DNA of 64,000 nucleotides, from positions 45,134,180 to 45,198,179 of the forward strand of contig CM055101.1 of the NCBI GenBank assembly GCA_029204225.1, given 5' to 3'. The notes beneath the pieces are model-generated. The model did no database searches and was not told where the DNA came from. It saw only the letters and a program-made list of their open reading frames with translations. Positions 9,254 through 20,612 of this stretch are shown here, one piece after another (position 1 is the stretch's first letter; the number at the start of each line of letters is the position of its first letter). The position numbers were made by a program, and so were the translations under genes. This stretch comes from Diphasiastrum complanatum. Lineage: Eukaryota > Streptophyta > Lycopodiopsida > Lycopodiales > Lycopodiaceae.

Positions 9254-11540
9254 TCCTCATCCCCGCCCTCCTCGGACTCCTCATCCCCATACTCATCCTC
9301 CTCTGAGGACTCTGACCCTGACGATGCCTCAGACTCAGACTCATCCTCGTCGTCAGGGCTGTGAGCACGGGAGCTGCTACCCTCTCCTGCCCTCCTTCTG
9401 CGCTCTGCTCGAGTGATAGGTCCTACACAGTGCACACAAAGAGGGACAAACGTTTTATTGCCTGCAAATTAGTAAATTACAATAATTAGTTCGAACTTCG
9501 AAAAGTTAATTCAAGACCTTAGACAATCGTAATTTCTCACCTGCACTCTGCATGGCCTCCTCATGGAGGAATGCGTACACGTCCTCCCCTGACTGGTCTC
9601 TTGATGGCATCTCTGGAACCTTTGCCACATCGATTAGATCGAGATTAACCTATGCACATGTCACAATGCACATTGAAATCAAGACAAAATTTGGAGGGCC
9701 GACAAAAGTTAAAATTTAGCTACAGTCTACTATGATCTATTTAGTATCTACTAACTGGGTCTTGAGATGATGGATCACATGTTAGAATTTAGAAATTATA
9801 ATATATGGCTTACAAGTTACCTGGATAGGCTCTACAGTGGTCTGGAGTCTACCCAAAAGTCTCAGGTTGGCGTGCACGACACCAACCTCTCCAATTGTGC
9901 AGATGAGAGTCGATTCCTCTTCTTCGTGTGAATCAAGGAATGGACACTCCAATTTCTCTCACAAGCGACTGCAGTGCATCCCTGTGAGAGAATCCTGATG
10001 GCAAGGTGATGCAATTTGGGGACATCAAACCCAAACTTCGACCACCATGACACGGGACGTAGCTAGCCTAAATCACAATTCAAGGGGCAGTTAGTACTAG
10101 CAAGTTGCAACCAAGTTCCAACAAGTTACAATATGATTGACTAATTGTGCAGTAAAATGTGAAGTAACAAGTTTAAATTGTAATGGACAATGGTCAGTTT
10201 ATTACCCTCTCTCAAAAGCGTCGGGCCAGTGGCGAACTCCAAGGTCTCCTGCCTGAAAATCTGGAGCTCATCCAGCAGGTTATCCTGCTCGCGTACATCA
10301 GGATAAACTCGGGAGATATAGGCATTCCAGCCATCCCTGAGCTCCCTATCTGTGTACTGCTCCTCATTCTTCCAAAGTGGATGGAGTATGTGGGCCATGG
10401 CATGCAGGGGCTTATGAAACCACTCCCACCTGCTCAACCAAAGGATTCGGACCTCTGCAAACCTGCAAGAATCAAGATTGAAGACACATTAATAATTATA
10501 CTATATAGTACATATTGCATACTACATGCTATAGTTGAAATTTGAATCTTGATGTACCTCTCTGGGCTAATGGTCATGCAAAGGCTAGTGCAAAGGCTCA
10601 ACTGCTCGCCCAGCCTGTCCATGAACTCGTACAAGAGGCCCAATGTGCAGCCCTCTTGATCTGTAAGGCACAGGACAATGTAGATAGGCTACAGGCCCAC
10701 CACAATGGATCAAGCCTCATCCTAAAATGGTGAATACATAACAGTCCGCTCGAATCTCTTACTCTTGGGCTCCTGTGATGGCCCCCACTGCGCCCAGTCA
10801 ACGACAACAACCATCTGCCTCAAGCCCTGATGAACTTTCAGCAGTCGTTCCAGGACCAGGAACATAAATGCAAACCTGCACAGAGCACAAGTGACAAGTT
10901 CTAACTTTTGACAACACAATACATGGCACATGCATGAAATATTTACCACTACTAACTAAACAGTAAATACTTACCAACAGAAGCGCATTCAAATTTGAGT
11001 TGCAACTTGCATACCTGGTGGGGGCAGGTCTCAAGACATCCAAGGTGGACTGTCTCCTGAACATGGCCAGGACCCTGGGATTCTTGGTGATGAATCTCAC
11101 CAAGAACCGTGTGGTACGCACCACCTCCGCAATCCATGGAATCTTGGCCACATTCTCGACCAACAAGTCCAGGCAGTGTGCTGCACAAGGTGTCCAAAAG
11201 ATGTGGGGGTAGGTCTCATTAACGAGCCTACCCATGGAGACGCAGTTTGACGCATTATTTGTGACCACTTGCACAACCATACAATGCAATGCGCATGATT
11301 TTGGAATTGCGAATTCAAGTGCTTAGTGAACCATAATCCATTGTTAATCAATCGCCATTGAACAATGAACATTCAACATTAACAGGAGTGAGTAGCGTGT
11401 TAGGAGCATGCATGCAAGGGGCAATCTCATACCCCCCTCAAATGTAACAAATGTGCCTGATGCGTGAGGGCCCTCCAGTGTAAGACTGGTGACAGTATCT
11501 GCAAGTCCATCTCTTTGTGCCCGATGTGCCATAGGCCGCA
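9254..11540 (-). pseudogene. hAT-type transposase (DUF659 / hAT C-terminal dimerisation) pseudogene
   Basis: Split gene on the minus strand; hAT transposases cut and paste DNA transposons. Near 10990-11290 the frame VVTNNASNCVSMGRLV, then TPCAAHCLDLLVE, is the DUF659/RNase-H-like core. Exon about 10206-10462 codes WEWFHKPLHAMAHILHPLW. Exon about 9821-10063 codes the C-terminal dimerisation region (LAIRILSQGCTAVACERNWS, then HTKKRNRL). Exon about 9541-9649 and an acidic last exon (about 9254-9423) follow. GT-AG borders fit. In the 10557-10876 exon, in-frame stops at 10722-10724, 10710-10712 and 10689-10691 show the copy is dead. The 5' end, with the expected BED zinc finger, was not found before the microsatellite at 11586. 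Confidence 0.8.
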
Positions 11541-11584
11541 GCGATGGTGACGTGATCCCACAAGGGATCCCTATCCCTCGGCAT

Positions 11585-11585
<1 letters not shown>

Positions 11586-11650
<65 letters not shown>
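11586..11650. repeat. (CT)n microsatellite
   Basis: Uninterrupted CT dinucleotides of about 65 bp on the + strand. No LINE-like AATAAA sequence precedes this tract, unlike those at 23813, 53924 and 57953. Confidence 0.95.
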
Positions 11651-11651
<1 letters not shown>

Positions 11652-11928
11652 ACGAGTCTCTAATATCTATGTAGTATACCCTAAATTTTAAATTCTAAAT
11701 TCTAATCTAGTTTCTAAGTTCTAACCGTAACCGCTAAGTTCTAACTACCCAGGTCCCACACCCCTCTCACAATGCCCAAGTCCCACACTGACCCCCATCA
11801 AGATTCAAGTTTCAATACACACACGTCACACTGTACACAGTGCACACACACAAAATATCACACACACATGTGACACAATCACTCAAGTCTCACACACATT
11901 GTGACACACAAACACACACACACGTGAC

Positions 11929-11981
<53 letters not shown>

Positions 11982-12026
11982 GTCACAAGCCAGTCTCTCC
12001 AAGCTCGTGAATCCTAGAAGCCGGTG
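11651..12026. repeat. CA/CT-rich low-complexity region
   Basis: Degenerate CACACA runs, then (CT)n about 11933-11965 and (CA)n about 11966-11982. Similar CA-rich DNA lies on the other side of gypsy A at 23467-23620, so A probably inserted into this kind of sequence. No gene. Confidence 0.8.
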
Positions 12027-12456
12027 TGTAGAATGAACCTCCCAACCATATGCACCCCCTCCTTGAGTCCTACCTGCTATTCCCGTCAACTGGCACATGG
12101 CATCCACCCGTGGGTGATCAGTCCACTTGGCATGCCTAGCCCCTGTGACCTGTGAATACTGAGTGACTCATAGGGTACCACCCCCATGCCCCGCCAAAGA
12201 TCTGTGACCCTCTTGGTCACCCCGACTACTTGCCGGCTAGCATCTCGTCACTGACGGATAGGGTCCTGACGGTCAAGACACACCGCATCTTTGACAACTT
12301 GTCAGACGACCACACCGGGTCACTGCTTGTGACGCACCGGTCCCAACTTGGGACAAATGTCCTCGTCGGTCACCAACCCTTGCCAATACTGGGCCTCAGG
12401 CCCTTTGGTAACTGGCCGTGCCGAGGTCGTGATAGAGTTGTAACTGGACTCTAACA
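12027..12456 (-). repeat. 3' LTR of gypsy A
   Basis: About 430 bp matching 23038-23466. The right edge CTAACA is clear and is followed by ATCCTTCCCTCCTTT, whose complement AAAGGAGGGAAGG is a polypurine tract. The left edge may lie a few bases further left. Confidence 0.8.
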
Positions 12457-12477
12457 ATCCTTCCCTCCTTTGGCAAG

Positions 12478-14030
12478 TCATCGGTCCTCGATGACAAACT
12501 CTGGGTAAGACTTCTTCAACGCTTGTCGCGTCTCCCAGGTAGCATCTGACAACGGATGTCCTTTGCAGGTTACTAGATACTCTTGAAGGAGACGATTCCG
12601 CAATCGTTGCTCCCTTCGATCTAGGATTCTTTCTGGCCCATAACCTGTGGTGTCTTTCTCCTCAAGAGACACTAGACCTTCCACTAGGCTATCGCCATTG
12701 TGCAAACATTTCTTCAGTTTGCTAACATGGTCCCACAGGTGGCTGTAGCTTGTAAGCTACTTGGCTCATTTTCTTAACAATCAAGCATGGTCCACAATAC
12801 CTAGGAGATAACTTGGCGCACTTTCCAGTGCGTAGCACCTTCGACTTCGAAGGGACTAGTAAATACACCCAATCTCCATTCTCGAATTCCCGATAGGTAC
12901 GGTTCTCACGAGCATAACTCTTTGCCCTAGCTACAGCTTTGGACAAGTTATCTCGTGCCAACTCTAGCTTCTGCTGCATCTGAGCCAAAAACTCTACAGC
13001 ACTAGGTACTCTATGCAGAATCCCTATTTTGCATACTACTCACATATGCCCTAAGCATATCTTCCAAGATCTAATTCACTCGCTCTATCTGACCATCCGT
13101 CTGAGGATGCTCAGAGCTACTCATCCGCAACTGTGTTCCCAGCTTGGCAAACACCTCAATCCAGAAATTTCCCGTAAACTTGGGATCCCTGTTAGAAACT
13201 ATGGACTTCGGAAGACCATGTAACCTAACAATATTTTGAATAAACAACTCAGCCACTTGCGGAGCTGTGACCTTCTTGGTCGTTGCGATGAAATGAGCCA
13301 TCTTGGAAAACCTGTCTACCACTACCATAACGGAATTGAATCCATTTTGGGTCTTGGGTAGCCCAACAATAAAATCCATAGAGATGCTTTCGCACCTTCG
13401 TGTAGGTATCTCAAGTGGATGTAGTAAGCCTGGAGGACTTACTCTCTCGGCCTTGTTCACTTGACAAGCCGTGCAACGCTGGACGTACTCTCTTACATCC
13501 CGCTGCAATCGTGGCCAGAAATAATGCCTTCTCAAAAGCTCACTGGTCTTATCAATACCAGGGTGCCCTGCGCAGGGACTATCATGACATTCATGAAGTA
13601 TCTTACGACGAAGATCCTTCACGTCTGGCACGAAAACTCTTCCATTTCTCAATAACATACCATCTTTCACGGTGTATGTTAGATATGTACTGGTGTGTGC
13701 CTCTACGGAAGCGACAGCCTCGACTGACTCTTCCGTTTGGTCGACTACCTTGCGCGCATTAGGCCACACACGCTGACAATGCGGGTCCTTTTCTTGAGCC
13801 TTCTTAATATCCTCCATGAGGCCACTGTCAACCACAGTAAAGCTCATCTAATGCAATATACGAGATAGTGCATCAGCGACCACATTTTCCTTCCCTCGTC
13901 GGAAGCGAATTTCCAAGTGAAATTCCTGCATCAGCTCGGCCCACCAAGCTTGGCGGCCTTTCAAATCTGGCTGAGTGCAAAAATACTTTAAAGTATGATG
14001 ATCTGTGTACACATTCAACATTCACATAAC
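12478..14030 (-). pseudogene. Gypsy A RNase H end, integrase and chromodomain
   Basis: Read leftwards. An RNase H end (TDHHTLKYF, then GKENVVADALSR) at about 13855-14010 stops before the integrase frame. In 13071-13847 come the HHCC zinc region (HECHDSPCAGHPGIDKT, CTACQ) and the DDE core: Asp in SMDFIVGLP, Asp in VSNRDPKF, Glu in SSSEHPQTDGQIERVN. In 12722-12988 is the GPY/F-type C-terminus (FENGDWVYL, LSPRYCGPC). In 12478-12705 is a chromodomain (PERILDRREQRLRNR, then YLVTCKGHPLSDATWE). A chromodomain marks the chromovirus clade and is thought to guide insertion to particular chromatin. Stops between these frames make it non-functional. Confidence 0.85.
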
Positions 14031-15699
14031 ACAACCACAAATACTGAATCTCCATTCTCTTTATTTGCATATAGGTAACAAGAGGACCCTCAACAGATGG
14101 TCTCTCCCCCTTTAAGACATGAGACATACCCTCATGCCCGAACTTATATACATGTGACTTAAAATCTATGCATGCCACCGCTTACCAAGTACAATATCAA
14201 ACTTAGCTAGTTTAGTAATTTTAAAATCTAACTTCTCGGTATACGTCTGAATAGACAATGACGCCCGAGAGATTCTTTCATCCCAAACCTCTGTTCCCTT
14301 ACCATCTGGCATCTCAACAGTATACCGGTAAGTAGATGGAACAGTAGCCAAGTGAAACTTCCTCACCACACGAGAATTGATAATATTATGTGAGGAACCG
14401 GTGTCAAAAAAGACGAGCACGTCATGACCTTCCAGCTTTCCCCTCATGCGTATCAGTTCACTATCTGGAAACTGATAAGCTTCCCGCGCCTTGGTGGACA
14501 AGTAACAAACTGGTGCCTTTGGAACAAGCTTCCGCACCGAAATAGTCATGACACGACGAGTGTCCTCATCATCACTTACCAACAAGTCATCCAAAATTTC
14601 CTCATCCTTGCCCTCATCTTGACGTTGCATAGTATGGAGCTTCTTGCCCGTACGTCGAGGACAATCTTTGAAAAGATGCTTGCCAAGACAGAAAAAGCAT
14701 AATCCATCTTTCTTGGCCTTTTCCTTTTGCTCAGGACTGAGGGGAGACTTGTCGTAAGCACGACGAGCCATAGGAGATCCCGCCTTGCGCTTCAAAGTTT
14801 GCTGCATTTGGATAGGATCCTTCTGTGAAAAGCCTTTCTGACCAGCTTGGCCAGACTTTCGCGAACCCTTCTTCTGAGGCCAGCTTGGCGCTCCAGATTC
14901 AGCCTTGGTGCGCATATTACCTTCAAAGTTGAGAGATATAGCAACTGCCTCTTCTAAGGTCTTGCACCCTTCATTAAGCACTGAAGGCCTCAACTCTTCA
15001 CGAAGGCCAAATATGAACTTGTGGACTACTAGCCACTCGGGAATCTCTTCCGGAATCTTGATAAGCGTCTCACGATACCTATCAGCATATTCTTGCACCA
15101 TGTACTACCTCTAACGATGCAAAAGCCAAGCATCCGTCGCACGCACATGCTCATGTGGAGGAATAAACTGAGCTCTGAAAGCTCTCGCTTAAACTCAAGC
15201 CAGGTGGATGGAGCCTGATTAGACTTCAACAATTTACGCCACCACCTGTCAACAGAATCAGTAAAATGGAAAGCAGCTTTGCGGACCCGCCAACCCTCAT
15301 CAGTTGGAGACCGTTTCAAATCAAAATACTTTTCCCACTTATGCAACCACTGATCTACGATATTAGTATTGCGTTGGGGAGTGTTTCTAGCAAAACGGGT
15401 AGGTTTAACATCTTTGTCTTCTGGATAGGGTGGAGGTAAGATAGGACGAACAGCAGAAGACGGATAAGGCGGAGCATACTGCGAGGAAGACGCATAACCA
15501 CCAGCTACCATCATCGCTCGCATCTCTGCGACGATCTTTTCCACACTATCCATGCGAGCTTGCACAGAAGGGGAAGTACCAGCAGGTGAACGGGCAGCCA
15601 CTGTAGGCGGATTATGGGCAGGACTAAGCACAGGGCTGGGTGGTCGTGATGGAAGAGCAACGGGTGGATTGAGCAGAATATCAACTCTATCATCTTCCA
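14031..15699 (-). pseudogene. Gypsy A gag and aspartic protease
   Basis: Gag probably starts at the ATG near 15699 (MEDDRVDILLNPPV). It has a Pro-rich N-terminus, a capsid-like region (WLHKWEKYFDLKRSP, then AAFHFTDSVDRWW) and, after a break at about 15100, RETLIKIPEEIPEW and KFIFGLREELRPSV. A knuckle CFFCLGKHLFKDC has CX2CX3HX4C spacing, one residue short of the usual form. The protease has VFFDTGSSHNIIN and the closing FDIVLGKRWH. Beyond 14166 a short stretch of RT-proximal frame (IDFKSHVYKFGHEG) runs to about 14035 and then jumps straight to RNase H, so nearly the whole RT is deleted. Confidence 0.85.
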
Positions 15700-15798
15700 T
15701 TATGAAACAAAAACAGAGACAACACGAAATCAAGCTAGAAATTGCACTTATTGAAACACACTCAGGAAAGGGAAATGTGAAAATTTTCAACTTACTAT

Positions 15799-16658
15799 GC
15801 AAGAGAAACCACTAGCAAAAGATCCTATTCAATTTTAACAATTTATGAGAGAGTTAGGATGATATTTGGAAATCAGATCCAGCGCCCTACTTCAAATGGT
15901 TGGATGGCTGCCCTGCTTCCAGAGTAGTGAGAATTGAGTGGGAGAAGATCTGAGATGGTGCGCCCTCCTCTATGGATCAGCTTGCAACAGATCTCATGAA
16001 ATCTGACAAGATTTGAGAGAGAAATGAATGATTGAGCAAAACAGAACCAGCGCCCTCCTCCAAATGGTTGATTGCTGTCCTGGCTAAGATCTGCTCAGAT
16101 TCAAGGTGGGAATGACCTGACTAGTAGCGCCCTCCTCCAACTAACATATTGCAACTGTTGTCACTGAATTCTGATGAGGGAAGGAGGAGTAACAAGCAAA
16201 AAACCAGATCAGATCCCCTGCGAGCTACTACCAAAATTGAGATGAAGAATAGAACAAGATGATGAAGAGTGGAAGATTATTCCAGAAATTACACTCCTTT
16301 AAATCGTGGAGGTCTATTTACAAGAATTGATGTATGTACAATGCATTGCATGCTATTGCCAAGTGTCCAGGGTAGTTGGCAATTTGCATGTCTAATTGCA
16401 TGTGTCTAATGTCATGCATGCATCTTGCATGTCGCATGCAAACTAGGATATGTGGCAAACTAACTTTTTCTCCCCCATGCACATGTGCATGGGGGTCTAC
16501 CAAACTCCAGTGGATAAGTGGCATCATCATGCAAGAAGGCCCTCCACGAGTTTGTACTAAAAAAATTTGCCTAAGTTTATTTGGGCCTTAAAAACTTTGG
16601 CCTCCAAATAAAACCATGTGCTATGTTTTATCTATTTAACTAGGTTTATATTTCAACA
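15799..16658 (-). repeat. 3' LTR of element B, truncated
   Basis: About 860 bp, nearly identical to 22187-23037. Shared landmarks are repeated GCGCCCTCCTC blocks and a hairpin-like CCCCCATGCACATGTGCATGGGGG. The part matching 21796-22186 is absent. Confidence 0.9.
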
Positions 16659-16789
16659 ACTCCCCCTTAGACCTGTTAAATAAATAACCCCTAATGCCTC
16701 CCGATGTTTCTTGAACATGCATGTGATGGGGATTAGAAACATAACAGTTCCCCTTCCAATTTTGTCACTACGTAGGTAGACATTAACCG

Positions 16790-16864
16790 CCATCATCAAA
16801 CAATGGTGTTTCTTCAAACTGGAGCTGCATATACAACTGTTCAAAAGAAGTATCCGGGCAGCAA
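16790..16864 (-). pseudogene. C-terminal end of the element B gene, beyond the C insertion
   Basis: Minus-strand codons for CPDTSFEQLYMQLQFEET, ending in TAA near 16795. If element C and one copy of CCAAC are disregarded, this continues the frame that stops at 20613. Only the tail and about 130 bp of 3' untranslated sequence lie between C and the polypurine tract. Confidence 0.75.
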
Positions 16865-16869
16865 CCAAC

Positions 16870-17337
16870 TGTTAGAAAACAGACTTGAAACCCAAGACAA
16901 GATTCCTATTGTTGTTTAGACAATAGTCATACACATGAGAGAGAACAACAATGATGAAGAGATGTACTCCAACTATGTCCCATTACAAATGAGGTAGGGC
17001 GCCAGCCTACATATATACTTTCTCTAAACTATGTGTAAGGTAAAAAGCAAAAAGCAAATAGCAAAAGACGAAAAGCTAATTGCTATAATTACTACCTATA
17101 TTGGGTAAACACCCAAGATGAGTTTCTAAGTGATAAAAGCAAATCCTATTCTAGTAGTAGTGTGCCCACCTACATGCATGACTAAAAAACAAATTTACTA
17201 TAAATAGTAATGATCTTTAAATATGACTTACTATAAATAGTAATGGCCCCTATAATAGCACGCAGGCATAGCCAAACCATCACTATCAATCCTAAATGAT
17301 AACATTAGGGTTACTAAAGTAAACATTAACTCTAATA
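16870..17337 (-). repeat. 3' LTR of element C
   Basis: Read on the minus strand it ends GTTTTCTAACA and starts TATTAGAGTTAATG, where the 5' LTR has TGTTAGAG. It contains the GCCTGCGTGCTA motif. Confidence 0.9.
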
Positions 17338-20144
17338 CTCCCCCTTAATGTTTACATTGTCTAGAACTATGCATAACGAAAGTATGCATGTGTATCTTCC
17401 ATGAAGCCCATGTAATGAAGATCCTCAATTCTGATGTAGAACTCATGATCAACTCTGATCTCAATGTCTTCATTACTCGATGTAGATCTTTCTTCGTATG
17501 ATGATGTAGAATTTCCTTTGAATGTCGATCCTTTTCGTATGAACCTGCTTCATACGACTTCTCAATGTCTTGCTTTGGTCTTCATGTCTCTTTAGTGTAT
17601 ATGTGTGACTACCATGAGTTCAACATATCACCCGATTCCTTGACTTCCTTTGAATCAAAGAACTTTGACTCCCCCTGAATCAAATAATGTAGACATGATA
17701 ACTTTTGCCTTAACCTTGAGAACTTTTCTTGAAGATTGACTCCCTTGGTCTCTTTGAAGATCGTTCAAGCTACCACAAATGTAAGGATCTCCCCAACATT
17801 CATAAAAGAAAAAATAATCCTCTTTGTTTACAGTAACACCATCATGATAACCATAAGTAGGAAATAGATCTACAAATGTCAACATCAAATCTCATACATC
17901 AACACCTACTTTAGAAACCTGTTCATAAGTAGTTGGCTCCACTTGTGTCGATTCCTTGAATTAAACCCATTTCAATTCTCCTGGTACTCTCATAAGTTAC
18001 CAATTGTGATGAACTTGATGGACTTCGGTTGAGCTACTCCCCCTAGATGTACACTTCATGTTTGCATTCCAACCACTCTCTCCAAATAGAATAGAATATC
18101 ATCTTTGAACCAAACCAAATATGCAAGTAAAAGAGCATCCCCAATAGAAAGATAAATGTATACAATACTTCCTCACACAAAGTAACTGATACTGTCCTTC
18201 AAATACTTTCTCACACAAAGTACTTGACATGATCTTTTCCATGGAATCTCTTACCTCTATCTCACACACAGAGTCACTTGCACCAAACAACTGTCCAACC
18301 TAGAAGGCATTTCATCATGATATTTATTCTGACACTTTGTCATATGCAAACTTGGTGTACGTCCATCTTTAACCATGTTGTTTTTCTTGAAGCTAAACAA
18401 CAACCTGTATTGTTGATTTTCAACGCCTAATCAACTACCTTGGCTTCCCAATCTTATAACAGAATCTACCACATGACAATACATGAACTTGGATAGATTC
18501 TAGAACTTTTCTCCAACTCAAAATAGAATTGATCTCACTTAGTACCACCACATGAACAATCAACTATGACTTGGATGGTATCGAGGAATTACATGACAAC
18601 CACAACAAGCAATCACTTCAATTACTCATAAATCTGAAGTGATACTAGTTCAGATAGACAAGAAAGTTTCTACAACATAACCAAGTTACTATGACTTGAA
18701 TAGAAACCAAACAGATACAATGTAGAATGTTGACCACACAGCTTGCCACACCTATCACTTGTAACGACGAACTTATCTTTTGCCACCATGATAAGAAACT
18801 GTGAGAACATCCTCTTGAATATCGATTTATCTATATAGACTCATAGTCTATACTTCTCATGCAACTTCCTTTTAAGAGTTTGCACCTTATGTCGATTCCA
18901 ACCTCGACAAAACTTTGTCAATCTTAGAACGTCTAAAGTTGACCTTCCTTCAGTATGCTTGTTGGTAGCTTCTGCAGCTTCAGCAACACCATGATCACCG
19001 AGTCTTCCCCTACCATCTCTTTCGTTTCATGTAGACTTTCCTTTCCCTGTGAGTTAACCCTTCCATTTTGTGACGAACCTTGTTCTGATTACTCTTGTGA
19101 ATCCCTTCTTCACCTTGCAATTGATTGCAAACAACTCCTAGTCATATTGTCGATCCTTACTCCTGAGATCTCCTTCAACATGCATCAAGGTTCTTTCCCT
19201 ACTTAAACCTCAGTGATCTCCTACTACAAGACACAACCATTTTATTCTACTGAACTTTCACTTGCATGCAAAAAGCTCCAACTGTAACTCAATCTTCATG
19301 CTGACCCAAGGATCTACACATGTACATGCTTTCTTGCATGTGTACCAAGTACTTCCAACAGTAATCTACAGCGATCTACCAATAGTGTTCTGACCAGTAG
19401 TCACCTGTCTCCTACATGTATCGATAGCTCTCCAACACTAGCAATTCCTGGCTAGTGTTCCTTGGATCTTCTATCTTGCTCCAACCAGCGAACGATTTTA
19501 CAGTTCCAGCAAACTGATTTAGATCAACGACTCAGACAACAATAATGAATAGGTTTTGACTCAGATCAGCAAATTGATTTACAATTAATCAGACAATAAT
19601 CAACATGCAAATAGCCAATGAACACTCCTGCAGCCAACAAACAACCATGTATTGATCTGATTCCAGCGATCATACTTGTCTTCCAGTGATCTGACCTGCT
19701 GTCTTCCAGCGATCTAACCTGTCTTTCAGTGATCTAACCTGCTGTCTTCCAACGATCTGATCTGACTTTCAGCGATCTGACCCGCTGTTTTCCAGCAAAC
19801 AGCCAGCGAAGAACTCTCCTAATCCAGAATTCAGGTCCAGCGAACAGCCTTCAAACACTGAACCTGCAAATAACACAAACTTCCGAATACAATCTCTTCC
19901 TGAGATCTGAGGCAGACTTCGTAGTCTCCTCCACGTAGCTCAGCTCTTTTCCTTGTACACCAGATCTTCTCCCACACAGCTGCCACCCTTGTAGATGAAG
20001 ATCAAACTTAAAAGCTGGCTAGGGACACCACCTGCACCTGCTCTTCTCCTTGAAGCTGATGGCCAAATCAATCCCTTATGAATTCATTCCGTTCATTGAA
20101 GTACCTCCTTGTTCTCTCAAATCTTGAACCACGCTCTGATACCA
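17338..20144 (-). other. Interior of element C, no coding capacity seen
   Basis: Longest frames are below 90 codons and show no retroelement motif. Pyrimidine-rich on the + strand. At about 19660-19800 is a cluster of imperfect repeats of (T)TCCAGCGATCTGACCTG. The function, perhaps packaging or dimerisation signals, cannot be read directly. Confidence 0.7.
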
Positions 20145-20612
20145 TGTTAGAAAACAGACTTGAAACCCAAGACAAGATTCCTATTGTTGTTTAGACAATA
20201 GTCATACACATGAGAGAGAACAACAATGATGAAGAGATGTACTCCAACTATGTCCCACTACAAATGAGGTAGGGCGTCAGCCTACATATATACTTTCTCT
20301 AAACTATGTGTAAGGTAAAAAGCAAAAAGCAAATAGCAAAAGACGAAAAGCTAATTGCTATAATTACTACCTATATTGGGTAAACACCCAAGATGAGTTT
20401 CTAAATGATAAAAGCAAATCCTATTCTAGTAGTAGTGCGCCCACCTACATGCATGACTAAAAAACGAATTTACTATAAATAGTAATGATCCTAAAATACT
20501 ACTTACTATAAATAGTAATGGTCCCTATAATAGCACGCAGGCATGGCCAAACTATCACTATCAATCCTAAATGATAACATTAGGGGTACTAAAGTAAACA
20601 TTAACTCTAACA
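20145..20612 (-). repeat. 5' LTR of element C
   Basis: 468 bp, TGTTAG...CTAACA in + orientation, flanked by the primer site on the left and the CCAAC duplication on the right. Confidence 0.92.

Larger units (their letters stand above)
16870..20612 (-). mobile_element. Non-coding LTR element C inside element B
   Basis: Complete element of 3743 bp. LTRs at 16870-17337 and 20145-20612 are 468 bp each and differ at roughly a dozen positions. The minus-strand primer site TGGTATCAGAGCGTGG (20129-20144) adjoins the 5' LTR; the polypurine tract AAGGGGGAG adjoins the 3' LTR at 17338. The target duplication CCAAC is perfect (16865-16869 and 20613-20617). The 2.8-kb interior has no long frame and no recognisable gag or pol, so it is a LARD-like non-autonomous element. 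It lies in the coding frame of B. Confidence 0.92.

Noticed and set aside
9219-9416. Plus-strand frame rich in Pro and His
   Set aside because: Complement of the acidic exon of the hAT pseudogene and of D1's LTR end.
11586-12026. CRISPR-like or satellite array
   Set aside because: Only dinucleotide repeats, with no spacer pattern and no higher-order unit.
17655-17888. Minus-strand frame of 77 codons inside element C as a pol remnant
   Set aside because: No copia or gypsy motif could be seen in it, and the frames around it are closed.
20567-20612. Continuation of the B gene frame into element C
   Set aside because: The last codons of that frame lie in C's LTR; the true continuation is at 16864 leftwards.
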